Positions 6,221 through 15,426 of a stretch of DNA of 15,589 bases are shown piece after piece (position 1 is the first letter of the stretch; each line of letters opens with the position of its first letter). The stretch comes from Ramlibacter sp. GTDB lineage: Bacteria; Pseudomonadota; Gammaproteobacteria; Burkholderiales; Burkholderiaceae_C. The stretch spans positions 1-15,589 of the forward strand of contig JAQGMT010000437.1 of assembly GCA_028292185.1 (NCBI GenBank), given 5' to 3'. The translations under genes were made by a program, and so were the position numbers. The notes under the pieces are model-generated. The model did not search any database, was not told the DNA's origin, and saw only the letters and a list, made by a program, of their open reading frames with translations.

Positions 6221-7213
6221 ATGCAGAGTGACCCTCCCTCCTCCCGTTTTTTGGCGCGCAGGCAATTGCTGGCCGCCGGGGGCGCCGTGCTGGCGGCCGG
6301 CGGATCGGCCGTCGCGCAGCCGATGCAGCCGGCGCGCGCCAAGGGCCCCCTGGTCTGGCTCGACCTGGACCAGGCGGAACTTGACGCCGCCTACGATCAA
6401 TCGAAGTACGCGCCCAACCAGACCATCGTGCAGCGGCGCAGCACCGTGAACAGCGAAGGCGTGCGCACTCGCCTGGGTGCGCCGCGGCGCTTCGCCTACG
6501 GCCCGACGCCGATCGAGGGGCTGGATCTCTACCCCACCAAGCGCCCGAATGCTCCCATCAATATCTTCATCCACGGCGGCGCTTGGCGCGGGGGCATGGC
6601 CAAGGACCACTCGTATGCCGCCGAGCTGTACGTGAATGCGGGCGCGCACTACATCGTGCTCGACTTCATCAATGTCATCGAAGCCGGCGGCAACCTCACG
6701 CCCATGGCCGACCAGGTGCGGCGGGCCGTGGCCTGGGTGCATCGCAATGCTCGCAGCTTCGGCGGCGACCCGGATCGCATCCATCTGTCGGCGCATTCGT
6801 CGGGCGCGCACTTGACCGGCGTGGTGCTGGTCACCGACTGGCGCAAGGATTTCAACGTTGCGCCGGATCTGGTGAAAGGCGCGGTGCTATGCAGCGGCCT
6901 TTACGACCTGAAGGCAGTGCGCTTGTCGGCGCGCGGCGATTACATCAAGTTCACCGACGACATGGAGCAGGCCCTGAGCACGCAGCGTCACCTCGAGCGC
7001 CTGAACACCCCGGTGGTGCTTGCGCACGGCACACAGGAGACGCCCGAGTTCCAGCGCCAGACGCGCGATTTCGCCGCGGCGGTGAAAGCGGCCGGCAAGC
7101 CGGTGCAGCTGCTGGTGGGTGAAGGCTACAACCACTTCGAAATGCCCGAGACGTTCGCCAATCCCTATGGCTTGCTGGGGCGCGCCGTGCTGGCGCAGAT
7201 GAAGCTCTCGTAG
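6221..7213 (+). CDS. Alpha/beta hydrolase with Tat-type signal (esterase or kynurenine formamidase-like)
   Basis: The 330-residue protein opens with a twin-arginine-type signal (ARRQLLAAGGAVLAAGG, cut near AVAQ at about 33), implying folded export. The oxyanion-hole motif HGGAWRGG is at 118-125. The nucleophile elbow is AHSSG (191-195) with S193, where the usual first glycine of G-x-S-x-G is alanine. The catalytic histidine is probably H305 (GYNHFEM), and the acid probably E273 within HGTQETPEF. The N-terminal region (LDLDQAELDAAYDQSKYAPN) resembles arylformamidase-type members, so hydrolysis of an ester or aryl-formamide is plausible. The ribosome-binding site AAGGAAG overlaps the stop of the lipoprotein gene, so the two are tightly coupled. 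A hairpin follows at 7220. Confidence 0.85.
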   Translation: MQSDPPSSRFLARRQLLAAGGAVLAAGGSAVAQPMQPARAKGPLVWLDLDQAELDAAYDQSKYAPNQTIVQRRSTVNSEGVRTRLGAPRRFAYGPTPIEGLDLYPTKRPNAPINIFIHGGAWRGGMAKDHSYAAELYVNAGAHYIVLDFINVIEAGGNLTPMADQVRRAVAWVHRNARSFGGDPDRIHLSAHSSGAHLTGVVLVTDWRKDFNVAPDLVKGAVLCSGLYDLKAVRLSARGDYIKFTDDMEQALSTQRHLERLNTPVVLAHGTQETPEFQRQTRDFAAAVKAAGKPVQLLVGEGYNHFEMPETFANPYGLLGRAVLAQMKLS

Positions 7214-7219
7214 AACCCA

Positions 7220-7237
7220 GGGCGCGGTTGCGCGCCC
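7220..7237. terminator. Hairpin between convergent genes, possible terminator
   Basis: GGGCGCG-GTTG-CGCGCCC is a perfect 7-bp stem with a 4-base loop, seven bases after the stop of the alpha/beta hydrolase gene and 12 bases before the end of the convergent membrane-protein gene. No T-run follows on either strand, so intrinsic termination would be inefficient. Position and symmetry still suggest a role at the ends of both transcripts. Confidence 0.45.
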
Positions 7238-7249
7238 GGCGCTGTGCGC

Positions 7250-7672
7250 TCAATTGAAAGTGAAGACCGCGCAAAGCATCGCCAGCACGATGCCAACCCC
7301 GGCCGCGCGGCCGCCGATGAACATCAGCGGCACGGCCGCCTCGTCGCCCTTTCGAAAGCGGCGCCCGGCCCACTCGTGCAGGCCGACGCCGATCAACGCG
7401 AGCACGACGAACATCATCTTCGCCACAAACCATGCACCGAGGCCTGCGGCGCCGCCGAACTTCAGCCACAGCATCAAGGGCCCGGTGACCAGCAGAAGCA
7501 CCAGCCCGCCGGCGCCGATACGCGCGAAGAAGATCTCGAAGGTCCACAGCATGCCCCGCTGATCGGCCGGGGCCGCGACCAATCGAGGCCCCACCTGGGA
7601 CAGCGCTATGCCTCCGCCCATTCCCATCCCAACACCGATGAAATGCATCCAGAGCAGGAGCGTGGTCAACAT
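7250..7672 (-). CDS. Small four-helix integral membrane protein (CopD/DUF2269-like)
   Basis: The 140-residue protein consists almost entirely of four predicted transmembrane helices: LLLWMHFIGVGMGMGGGIAL; IGAGGLVLLLVTGPLMLWL; AWFVAKMMFVVLALIGVGL; and AAGVGIVLAMLCAVF near the end. A conserved-looking histidine in the first helix (WMHFIGVG) and another after the third (GLHEWAGRR) recall CopD/HemJ/DUF2269-type small membrane proteins, where histidines may hold haem or metal. That placement is tentative and no function is assigned. The ATG at 7672 lacks a good ribosome-binding site; M9 is a possible internal start. The gene is transcribed opposite to both neighbours and diverges from the carboxylesterase across 110 bp. 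Confidence 0.7.
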   Translation of the reverse strand: MLTTLLLWMHFIGVGMGMGGGIALSQVGPRLVAAPADQRGMLWTFEIFFARIGAGGLVLLLVTGPLMLWLKFGGAAGLGAWFVAKMMFVVLALIGVGLHEWAGRRFRKGDEAAVPLMFIGGRAAGVGIVLAMLCAVFTFN

Positions 7673-7782
7673 GTTTTTTAGCGGGGGCCGGGAACTTGCC
7701 CCAATGTAGCACTGGCCCTGCGAGGCTATCGCGTTCTATTTTCGACCCACGCATAATGTCGCGAACATTTAGGAGAACCGCC

Positions 7783-9378
7783 ATGTCGCCCGCCAGGATC
7801 ACGTTCGGTATTGCTTTGCTTGTGTTCATCGCGGGTTGCGCCTCGTCGCCCACCGCGGGTTGCGGCGCCGCCGGTCCCGACATCGCATGCACGCAGCAAG
7901 GCGCGGTACGCGGCGTCGTCGAAAGCGAGATGCTGGCCTTCAAAGGTATTCCCTATGCGCAGCCGCCGGTCGGCGCGCTGCGCTGGCGTGCGCCGGAGCC
8001 GGCCGCCGCGTGGCAGGGCGTGCGCGACGCCAACCGCTTCAGCGCGATGTGCCCGCAGCTCGCCGGCAACGACGTGAAGGGCGAAGAGGACTGCCTCTAC
8101 GTGAACGTCTGGCGCCCACGCACTGCGCCGGCCAAGCCGCTGCCCGTGATGGTGTGGCTCACCGGCGGCGGCAACCATTCGCTATCCGGTGAAGGGTCGG
8201 AGGGTTTCGGCGGCGTCAGCTATCAAGGCGGCACGCTGGTGCCGCACGGCGTGGTCGTCGTCACCTACAACCTCCGCCTGGGGGTGCTCGGCTTCCTGGC
8301 GCACCCGTCCCTCGACGCCGAGCGCGCCGAGAAGATTTCCGGCAACTACGGCAGCCTCGACCAGGTGGCGATGCTGCGCTGGGTCAATCGCAACATCGCC
8401 GCGTTCGGCGGCGACCCGAAGCAGGTCTTCCTGTTCGGCACTTCGGCGGGCGGAGGCAACATCTGTGCGCTGATGACGTCGCCGCTGACGCGTGGCCTCA
8501 TTCACGGTGTCGCGATGCAAAGCAGCGTGCCCAACGGCTGCGAGATCCAGACACTGGCCGACGCGGAATCGGGCACCGGCCGCAAGGTGGCCAGCGTGAC
8601 CGGCTGCGACACCGCGCCGAACGTGGCTGCCTGCCTGCGCGGCAAGAGCGTCGCGGAAATCGTCTCCGCCGTGCCTGGCACCTTCACGGTGCTGCCGCGC
8701 CTGTACGGGCCCAACGTCGATGGCCAGGTCTTTCCCGAGCAGCCGCTGAAGCTGATCGCGCAAGGCAAATACCCGCCGATGCCGGTGATCATCGGCAACA
8801 CCTCGGAAGAAACCAATCCGTGGGCCAACACCGCCGGCGCGGTGACCGACCAAGCCAGCTACGCCGCCGCCGTCGAGAAAGTGTTCGGCGCCGCGCAACG
8901 CGATCGCGTGCTGGCGCAGTACCCGGCGACGGCCTACCCGTCGCCGCGAATGGCTTTCGTGCGCGTCACCACGGATGCGGAATTCACTTGCCAGAGCCGG
9001 CGTGTCGCACGCACCTTCTCGAAGGTGCAGAAGCAGCCCGTGTACCGCTACCTCTTCGCGCATACGCAGGAGAACGATCCGGCCCTGAAAGCCGGCGGGG
9101 CGGCGCACACCATCGAGCATGCGTACCTGTTTCCCGGGCGCGGCACCTACCAGCCCACCGCTGCCGACCGCACCATCGCCAGGCAGATGGCGGGCTACTG
9201 GACCCGCATGGCGAGCACCGGAAATCCGAATGGCGGACAAGACCCGCAGTGGCCGGCCTGGTCGGCGGAGCAGGACGGCTATCTGGAAATCGGCGCGAAC
9301 ACGGCGGCCAGGCGCGGCCCGCCCGATGCGAAGTGCGACTTCTGGGACACGGTCACTTTCCCGTGGCCGCACCTGTAG
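7783..9378 (+). CDS. Lipoprotein type-B carboxylesterase
   Basis: The 531-residue protein matches carboxylesterase family type B (COesterase, PF00135). It begins with a lipoprotein signal whose lipobox IAGC places the lipidated cysteine at 19. Family landmarks follow in order: FKGIPYAQPPVGALRWRAPE, EDCLYVNVW, the oxyanion-loop segment VWLTGGGN, NYGSLDQVAMLRWVNRNIA, and FGGDPKQVFLFGTSAGGGN with nucleophile S221. The acid is E342 or E343 (GNTSEETNP) and the histidine H442 (AAHTIEH). These enzymes hydrolyse carboxylic esters; a lipid anchor implies action at the cell envelope on an incoming ester. The ATG at 7783 is preceded by AGGAGA six bases away; an earlier in-frame ATG (7696) would bury the signal and is rejected. 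The methyltransferase gene follows after 25 bp. Confidence 0.92.
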   Translation: MSPARITFGIALLVFIAGCASSPTAGCGAAGPDIACTQQGAVRGVVESEMLAFKGIPYAQPPVGALRWRAPEPAAAWQGVRDANRFSAMCPQLAGNDVKGEEDCLYVNVWRPRTAPAKPLPVMVWLTGGGNHSLSGEGSEGFGGVSYQGGTLVPHGVVVVTYNLRLGVLGFLAHPSLDAERAEKISGNYGSLDQVAMLRWVNRNIAAFGGDPKQVFLFGTSAGGGNICALMTSPLTRGLIHGVAMQSSVPNGCEIQTLADAESGTGRKVASVTGCDTAPNVAACLRGKSVAEIVSAVPGTFTVLPRLYGPNVDGQVFPEQPLKLIAQGKYPPMPVIIGNTSEETNPWANTAGAVTDQASYAAAVEKVFGAAQRDRVLAQYPATAYPSPRMAFVRVTTDAEFTCQSRRVARTFSKVQKQPVYRYLFAHTQENDPALKAGGAAHTIEHAYLFPGRGTYQPTAADRTIARQMAGYWTRMASTGNPNGGQDPQWPAWSAEQDGYLEIGANTAARRGPPDAKCDFWDTVTFPWPHL

Positions 9379-9403
9379 CGTTGCACCCGGCAAGGAGAAC
9401 TCG

Positions 9404-10222
9404 ATGAGCGAGGCCGCATCTGACAAAGTGTTCGCGGGCTCCGTGCCCAGGCTGTACCAGGAGCATCTGGTGCCGCTGATCTTCGAGCCCTATGCGCAAG
9501 ACCTCGCACTGCGCGTGGCCGCGCGAAAGCCGGGGCGTGTGCTCGAGATTGCCGCGGGCACGGGTGTGGTGACGCGCCACTTGGACCGCGTGCTCGCCGC
9601 TGCAGCGGACATCGTGGCCACGGACTTGAACCAGGGAATGATCGACACGGCGCGCGAGTTGGGCACCGGCCGACCGGTGCAGTGGCGCCAGGCGGACGCG
9701 CTGCAGCTGGCTTTCGGCGACGGCGAGTTCGACGCGGTGGTCTGCCAGTTCGGCGTGATGTTCTTTCCCGACAAGGCCAGGGCCTTTTCCGAGGCGCGGC
9801 GCGTGCTCAGGCCTGGCGGCGTGCTGCACTTCAACGTGTGGGACCGCATCGAGGAGAACGAATTTGCCGATGTGGTGACGAACGCGCTCGCATCCCTGTT
9901 TCCGCAGGATCCGCCGCGCTTCCTGGCGCGCACGCCGCATGGTTACTTCGATCACGCGGCCATCGAGCGCGACCTGCGCGCGGGCGGATTCGCCTCAACG
10001 CCGCAGATCGACACCGTGGCGGCGCGAAGCGTCGCCGCGTCGGCGGGTATTCCCGGGTTGGCCTATTGCCAGGGGACGCCGCTGCGCAACGAGATCGAAG
10101 CGCGCGATGCCAGCCGCCTGGGTGAAGCCACCCACGTTGCAGCCGCCGCCATCGCGCAGCGCTTCGGCGCCGGGCCGGTGGACGGCAAGATCCAGGCGCA
10201 TGTGCTGACAGTCGCGCGCTGA
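9404..10222 (+). CDS. Class I SAM-dependent methyltransferase
   Basis: The 272-residue protein has the seven-strand methyltransferase signature. Motif I, VLEIAAGTG, lies at about 46-54 and binds SAM. The acidic residue ending strand two is D74 (VATDLNQGM). Motif II/III-like QADALQLAFGDGEFDAVVCQ is followed by FGVMFFPDKARAFSEARRVL and LRPGGVLHF, typical of Methyltransf_11/25 enzymes near UbiE. Such enzymes methylate small molecules in the cytoplasm; the acceptor cannot be inferred. The start at 9404 is supported by AAGGAG six bases upstream. It sits between the carboxylesterase (25 bp) and the isocitrate lyase-family gene (26 bp), each with its own ribosome-binding site, so the three are probably one operon. 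A methyl group could be moved onto or off the ester-derived substrate, but this is speculation. Confidence 0.88.
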   Translation: MSEAASDKVFAGSVPRLYQEHLVPLIFEPYAQDLALRVAARKPGRVLEIAAGTGVVTRHLDRVLAAAADIVATDLNQGMIDTARELGTGRPVQWRQADALQLAFGDGEFDAVVCQFGVMFFPDKARAFSEARRVLRPGGVLHFNVWDRIEENEFADVVTNALASLFPQDPPRFLARTPHGYFDHAAIERDLRAGGFASTPQIDTVAARSVAASAGIPGLAYCQGTPLRNEIEARDASRLGEATHVAAAAIAQRFGAGPVDGKIQAHVLTVAR

Positions 10223-10248
10223 TCATCCCCCCGCAATCAGGAGCCAAG

Positions 10249-11085
10249 ATGCGCACCCAAGCCGAAAAAGGCCGTTTGTTCCGCGCGCTGCACGAGCGCC
10301 CCGGCCTGTTCATCATGCCCAACCCGTGGGACGCCGGCACGGCAAAGCTCTTCACCTCGCTCGGCTTCGAAGCCCTGGCCACCACCAGCCTGGGCTTCGC
10401 GAACGCCCTCGGACGCGTCGACGGCACCTTGTCGGTGACGCGCGAAGAACTGATCGCCAATTGCCGCGAGATCGCTGCGGCCACCGATCTACCGATCAAT
10501 GCCGATCTGGAGAACGGCTACGCCGACGCGCCCGAGGAAGCGGCGCAGATCATTCGCATGGCGGCCGATGCCGGCGTGGTGGGCGGCTCGATCGAGGACG
10601 CGACCGGGCGGGCCGACCAGCCCCTCTACGACTTCGACCTGGCGGTGGAACGCGTTGCGGCGGCGGCGCGGGTGGCGCGTTCGCTGCCCTTCCCCTTCAC
10701 CCTGACGGCGCGCGCCGAGAATTTTTTGCATGGCCGGCCCGACCTCGATGACACGATCAAGCGCCTGCAGGCCTACTCCGCGGCAGGGGCCGACGTGCTC
10801 TATGCGCCGGGCCTGAAGGACGTGCCCACCATCCGCAAGCTGGTGGCGGCAGTGAACAAGCCGGTGAACGTGGTCATGAGCATGGCCGATCCGGACCTCA
10901 CCGCGCCGCAGCTGGCGCAAGCGGGCGTGAAGCGGATCAGCGTCGGCGGCGCGCTGGCGCGGCTCGCGTTCGCATCCGTGCGCGACGCGTGCATGGAAAT
11001 GCGCGACAAGGGTTCGTTCCAGTGGGTGCGCGGCACCATGCCGAGCAAGGACCTGAACGCGATCTGGCGGCAGGCGCGCGATTGA
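10249..11085 (+). CDS. Isocitrate lyase/PEP mutase superfamily enzyme
   Basis: The 278-residue protein is a TIM-barrel member of the ICL/PEP mutase superfamily (ICL/PEPM). It shows the opening PNPWDAGTAKLFTSLGF, then TTSLGFANALG. The Mg2+-binding region ADLENGY has D86 and E88; GGSIEDATG has E116 and D117; LTARAENFLHG has R155 and E157. Length and motifs fit the short '2-methylisocitrate lyase/PEP mutase-like' group rather than true isocitrate lyase, whose KKCGH motif is absent. Members cleave or form C-C or C-P bonds of alpha-oxo acids such as oxaloacetate, 2-methylisocitrate or phosphonopyruvate. The exact reaction is open. AGGAG lies five bases before the ATG. A hairpin begins within the stop codon region at 11084. 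Confidence 0.88.
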   Translation: MRTQAEKGRLFRALHERPGLFIMPNPWDAGTAKLFTSLGFEALATTSLGFANALGRVDGTLSVTREELIANCREIAAATDLPINADLENGYADAPEEAAQIIRMAADAGVVGGSIEDATGRADQPLYDFDLAVERVAAAARVARSLPFPFTLTARAENFLHGRPDLDDTIKRLQAYSAAGADVLYAPGLKDVPTIRKLVAAVNKPVNVVMSMADPDLTAPQLAQAGVKRISVGGALARLAFASVRDACMEMRDKGSFQWVRGTMPSKDLNAIWRQARD

Positions 11086-11100
11086 GCCGCCGTGCGGCTC
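11084..11100 (+). terminator. Hairpin at the end of the esterase-methyltransferase-lyase operon
   Basis: GAGCCGC-CGT-GCGGCTC forms a perfect 7-bp stem with a 3-base loop, beginning in the last two bases of the lyase stop codon. No T-run follows (TGCTGAAA), so termination would be weak or factor-dependent. The remaining gap to the ABC operon (11101-11267) holds only the promoter-like element described at 11208. Confidence 0.45.
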
Positions 11101-11207
11101 TGCTGAAAGGAGCCCGCCCCCCTCATCCACCCTCTACCACAAGCGCGGGGCGTACGGTTTACAGGGGATACGGGTAATTCCGATACGCGAGCCGCTGGGC
11201 GCCTTTT

Positions 11208-11238
11208 TATACTCGCCAAATATCGTGCCACGGTATAT
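11208..11238 (+). promoter_or_regulatory. Candidate -10 and adjacent inverted repeat upstream of the Liv-type ABC operon
   Basis: TATACT at 11208-11213 follows a run of five T and resembles a sigma-70 -10 box; no convincing -35 lies 16-18 bp upstream. Immediately downstream, ATATCGTG-C-CACGgtATAT (11220-11238) is an inverted repeat with a perfect CGTG/CACG core and a two-base bulge. It would start near the predicted transcription start, so it could be an operator or a 5'-leader stem-loop. Its position 30-50 bases before the start codon of the binding-protein gene fits control of the transporter. Confidence 0.35.
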
Positions 11239-11267
11239 CGGTTGGAGTCCAGCTCAAGAGGATGCTC

Positions 11268-12623
11268 ATGCAAGATCGCAAGAAATCACAGTCGTTCACC
11301 GACGGCCGCCGCCAATTCATCCGCACCGGCCTCGGGGTGGCCAGCGGGCTGGCCTTGCCGGCAGGTTTCGTGTCCGAGGCCCTGGCTGCTGACCAGCCTC
11401 CCATCGGCACCTGGCCGGCGGGCGCGTCGGGCAGTTCGGTGTTCATCGGCATCAGCGTGCCGCGCACCGGCACCTACGCGGTGCAAGGCGAGGATGAGCT
11501 CAAGGGCTACCTGCTGGCCATCGAACACATCAATGCGGGCCACCCGCTGATCAAGCAGATCTCGCCCAAGACCAAGAAGGGCGTGCTGGGCAAGGAGCTG
11601 AAGTACGGCGTCGCCGACTCGGCCGCCAAGCCGAACGACGCGGTGCAGGCGCAGCAGCGCTTCATCACCGAGAACAAGGCCATCATGATCACCGGCGGCA
11701 CATCCAGCGCCGTGGCCGTGGCGCTGAACAAGCTGGCGCAACGCGAGAAGGTGCTGTTCGTGTGCGGCATCTCCGGCTCGAACGACACCACCGGCAAGGA
11801 CTGCGTGCGTTACGGCGTGCGCCAGAACTTCTACGGCGAAACCGCGGCCAATGCCATCGGCCCGGCGCTCTTGAAGGCCTACGGCAAGAACAAGAAGGCG
11901 GCGTTCATGACGCCCGACTACACCTACGGCCACACCGTCACCAAGTCGGTCAACGACTACCTGACGAAGAACGGCGGCTGGACCATGGTGACCAACCAGG
12001 TCTCGCCACTGGGCGCGCCGGACTTCAGCTCGTACCTCACCAACATCGCGAACTCCGGCGCCGAGTTCCTGATCAACGTGAACTGGGGCCACGACGCGGT
12101 GCTGTCCACGCAGCAGGCCAAGCAGTTCGGCCTGTTGCCCAAGATGAAGCTGGTGATCCCCTACCAGATCCCGTTCCTGGCGCGCGAAGTCGGCGCCGAC
12201 GTCACCGAAGGCGTGTACGCGGCCACCGACTTCTGGTGGACCATGCAGGACAAGTACCCGCTGGCCAAGATGTTCGTCGAGGAGTTCGAAAAGAAGTTCG
12301 GCTACAAGCCCGAGTGGGGCGCCGAGAACGCGTACATGGAATTCGCGCTGTGGGCCGAAGCCGTGGAGAACGCCGGCACCTTCTATCCGCCCGACGTGAT
12401 CAAGTCCTATGAAACCCCGCGCAAGCTCAACTCGATGGTGGGCGAGGTGCAATGGCGCGCCGCCGACCACCAGCTGATCCGCCCGGTGGTCATCGTCAAG
12501 GGCAAGGCGCCCAAGGACATGAAGAACAAGGAAGACTTCTGGGAAGTCGTTGAAGTGGTTGCCGGCGCAGGACTGATGCAAAAGCCGGACGCGTTCGGCT
12601 GCAACCTCGGCTCGCCCACCTGA
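11268..12623 (+). CDS. Branched-chain-type ABC transporter substrate-binding protein, Tat signal
   Basis: The 451-residue periplasmic binding protein belongs to the Leu/Ile/Val-type (Peripla_BP_6/5) family. The N-terminus carries a twin-arginine motif GRRQFIRTG (R14, R15), a mild hydrophobic segment and a likely cut after SEALA (about residue 40), implying Tat export after folding. The mature part begins with VFIGISVPRTGTYAVQGEDE, the family's first strand and ligand loop. Later come ITGGTSSAVAVALNKLA, AAFMTPDYTYGHTVTKSVND (hinge region) and WGAENAYMEFALWAEAVENA. The ligand may be an amino acid, amide, urea or aromatic acid; sequence alone does not tell. The ATG at 11268 has AAGAGG six bases upstream; ATG 11262 would be too close. 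A strong terminator separates it from livH. Confidence 0.92.
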   Translation: MQDRKKSQSFTDGRRQFIRTGLGVASGLALPAGFVSEALAADQPPIGTWPAGASGSSVFIGISVPRTGTYAVQGEDELKGYLLAIEHINAGHPLIKQISPKTKKGVLGKELKYGVADSAAKPNDAVQAQQRFITENKAIMITGGTSSAVAVALNKLAQREKVLFVCGISGSNDTTGKDCVRYGVRQNFYGETAANAIGPALLKAYGKNKKAAFMTPDYTYGHTVTKSVNDYLTKNGGWTMVTNQVSPLGAPDFSSYLTNIANSGAEFLINVNWGHDAVLSTQQAKQFGLLPKMKLVIPYQIPFLAREVGADVTEGVYAATDFWWTMQDKYPLAKMFVEEFEKKFGYKPEWGAENAYMEFALWAEAVENAGTFYPPDVIKSYETPRKLNSMVGEVQWRAADHQLIRPVVIVKGKAPKDMKNKEDFWEVVEVVAGAGLMQKPDAFGCNLGSPT

Positions 12624-12642
12624 CCGGCAACGGCGCTCGATA

Positions 12643-12684
12643 GGCGCGGCAGGCGGGATTTTCCGCCTGCCGCGCCCTGTTTTT
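12643..12684 (+). terminator. Strong intrinsic terminator or attenuator inside the ABC operon
   Basis: GGCGCGGCAGGCGG (12643-12656) and CCGCCTGCCGCGCC (12663-12676) form a perfect 14-bp stem around the 6-base loop GATTTT. CTG and five T (12680-12684) follow. This is a textbook rho-independent terminator on the plus strand. It lies 20 bases after the binding-protein stop and ends nine bases before the livH start. Partial read-through would give abundant binding protein and less permease, the stoichiometry seen in other binding-protein-dependent operons such as mal. Confidence 0.88.
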
Positions 12685-12692
12685 GGTCCGTC

Positions 12693-13568
12693 ATGATCAC
12701 CTGGTCCAACTTTCTTTCGCAGCTTTTCAACGGCCTCGCGCAAGGCGCGCTGCTCGCGCTCATCAGCTCGGGCCTCACCATCATCTACGGCACGCTCGGC
12801 GTGCTGAACCTCGCGCACGGCGCGATGTTCATGATCGGCGGCTACGCCGGCTACTTGGCGTTCGAATACACCGGCTCGTTCATCGTCGCGGTGATTGCGG
12901 GCACGCTGTTCATGCTGATCGTCGGCGTGATCATGGAGCGCGTCATCATCCGGCACTTCTACAGCCGGCCGGGCGAAGACCAGTTGCTGGTCACGTTCGG
13001 CCTGTCGATCGTCTTCGTCGAGATCATCCGCTTCTTCTTCACCAGCCAGTCGAAAACCGTGCCCGCGCCGGCGATGCTGTCGGGCATCACCAACCTGGGC
13101 GTGATGTTCTATCCCACCTATCGCCTGGCCGTCGTCGGCATCGTGGCGATCGCCCTGCTGGCCCTGTTCATCGTGCTCTACCGCACGCGGCTGGGCATGA
13201 TCGTGCGCGCCGGCATCGAGGACTCGGTGATGGTCGATTCGCTGGGCATCGACGTGTACCGGGTGTTCATGGTCGTGTTCGGCATCGGCGCGATGGCGGC
13301 CGGTTTTGCCGGCATCGTCAACGCGCCGGTGGTCTCGCTGTCGCCGGACATGGGCGAAGCGATCCTGGTGCAGACCTTCGTGGTCGTGGTGATCGGCGGC
13401 GTCGGCTCGTTCCCGGGTGCGGTGGTGGGCGGCCTGATCGCCGGCGAAATCATCAGCCTCACCTCGATGGTCAATCCCGGCTATGCCTACATCATGCTGT
13501 TCGCGGCCATGACGCTGGTGCTGCTGGTGCGCCCGCGCGGCCTGTTCGGCGCCAAGGGCCGCGAATGA
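12693..13568 (+). CDS. livH: Branched-chain-type ABC transporter permease, LivH family
   Basis: The 291-residue inner-membrane protein has the LivH (BPD_transp_2) pattern. It starts with LSQLFNGLAQGALLALISSG and LTIIYGTLGVLNLAHGAMFM, in which the GxxNLAHG segment is a family hallmark. Hydrophobic helices follow to the end, with a cytoplasmic coupling-loop region (IVRAGIEDSVMVDSLGIDVY) and the closing VVVIGGVGSFPGAVVGGLIAGE. It pairs with LivM to form the translocation channel. The ATG at 12693 has no clear ribosome-binding site, only GG in TTTTTGGTCCG, so initiation may be weak and expression depends on read-through of the terminator just upstream. Its stop overlaps the start of a five-codon mini-ORF leading into the next gene. 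Confidence 0.93.
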   Translation: MITWSNFLSQLFNGLAQGALLALISSGLTIIYGTLGVLNLAHGAMFMIGGYAGYLAFEYTGSFIVAVIAGTLFMLIVGVIMERVIIRHFYSRPGEDQLLVTFGLSIVFVEIIRFFFTSQSKTVPAPAMLSGITNLGVMFYPTYRLAVVGIVAIALLALFIVLYRTRLGMIVRAGIEDSVMVDSLGIDVYRVFMVVFGIGAMAAGFAGIVNAPVVSLSPDMGEAILVQTFVVVVIGGVGSFPGAVVGGLIAGEIISLTSMVNPGYAYIMLFAAMTLVLLVRPRGLFGAKGRE

Positions 13569-13581
13569 AAGTGTCTCGCTG

Positions 13582-13582
<1 letters not shown>
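13565..13582 (+). other. Five-codon mini-ORF bridging livH and the livM-livG fusion
   Basis: ATG 13565-13567 overlaps the livH stop (ATGA). It encodes MKVSR and stops at TGA 13580-13582, which overlaps the ATG of the next gene (TGATG). No good ribosome-binding site precedes the 13582 start, so termination-reinitiation through this bridge is one way to couple the two genes. It may equally be a chance by-product of close spacing. Confidence 0.35.

Positions 13583-15422
<1,840 letters not shown>

Positions 15423-15426
<4 letters not shown>

Noticed and set aside
7752..7757. CATAAT as a -10 box for the carboxylesterase gene
   Set aside because: No acceptable -35 lies 16-18 bp upstream and it is only 31 bases before the start codon; too weak to list as a promoter.
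8182..9426. A 414-codon minus-strand frame opposite the carboxylesterase gene
   Set aside because: The plus strand encodes a full carboxylesterase with nucleophile, acid and histidine; the minus frame is compositionally biased shadow sequence.
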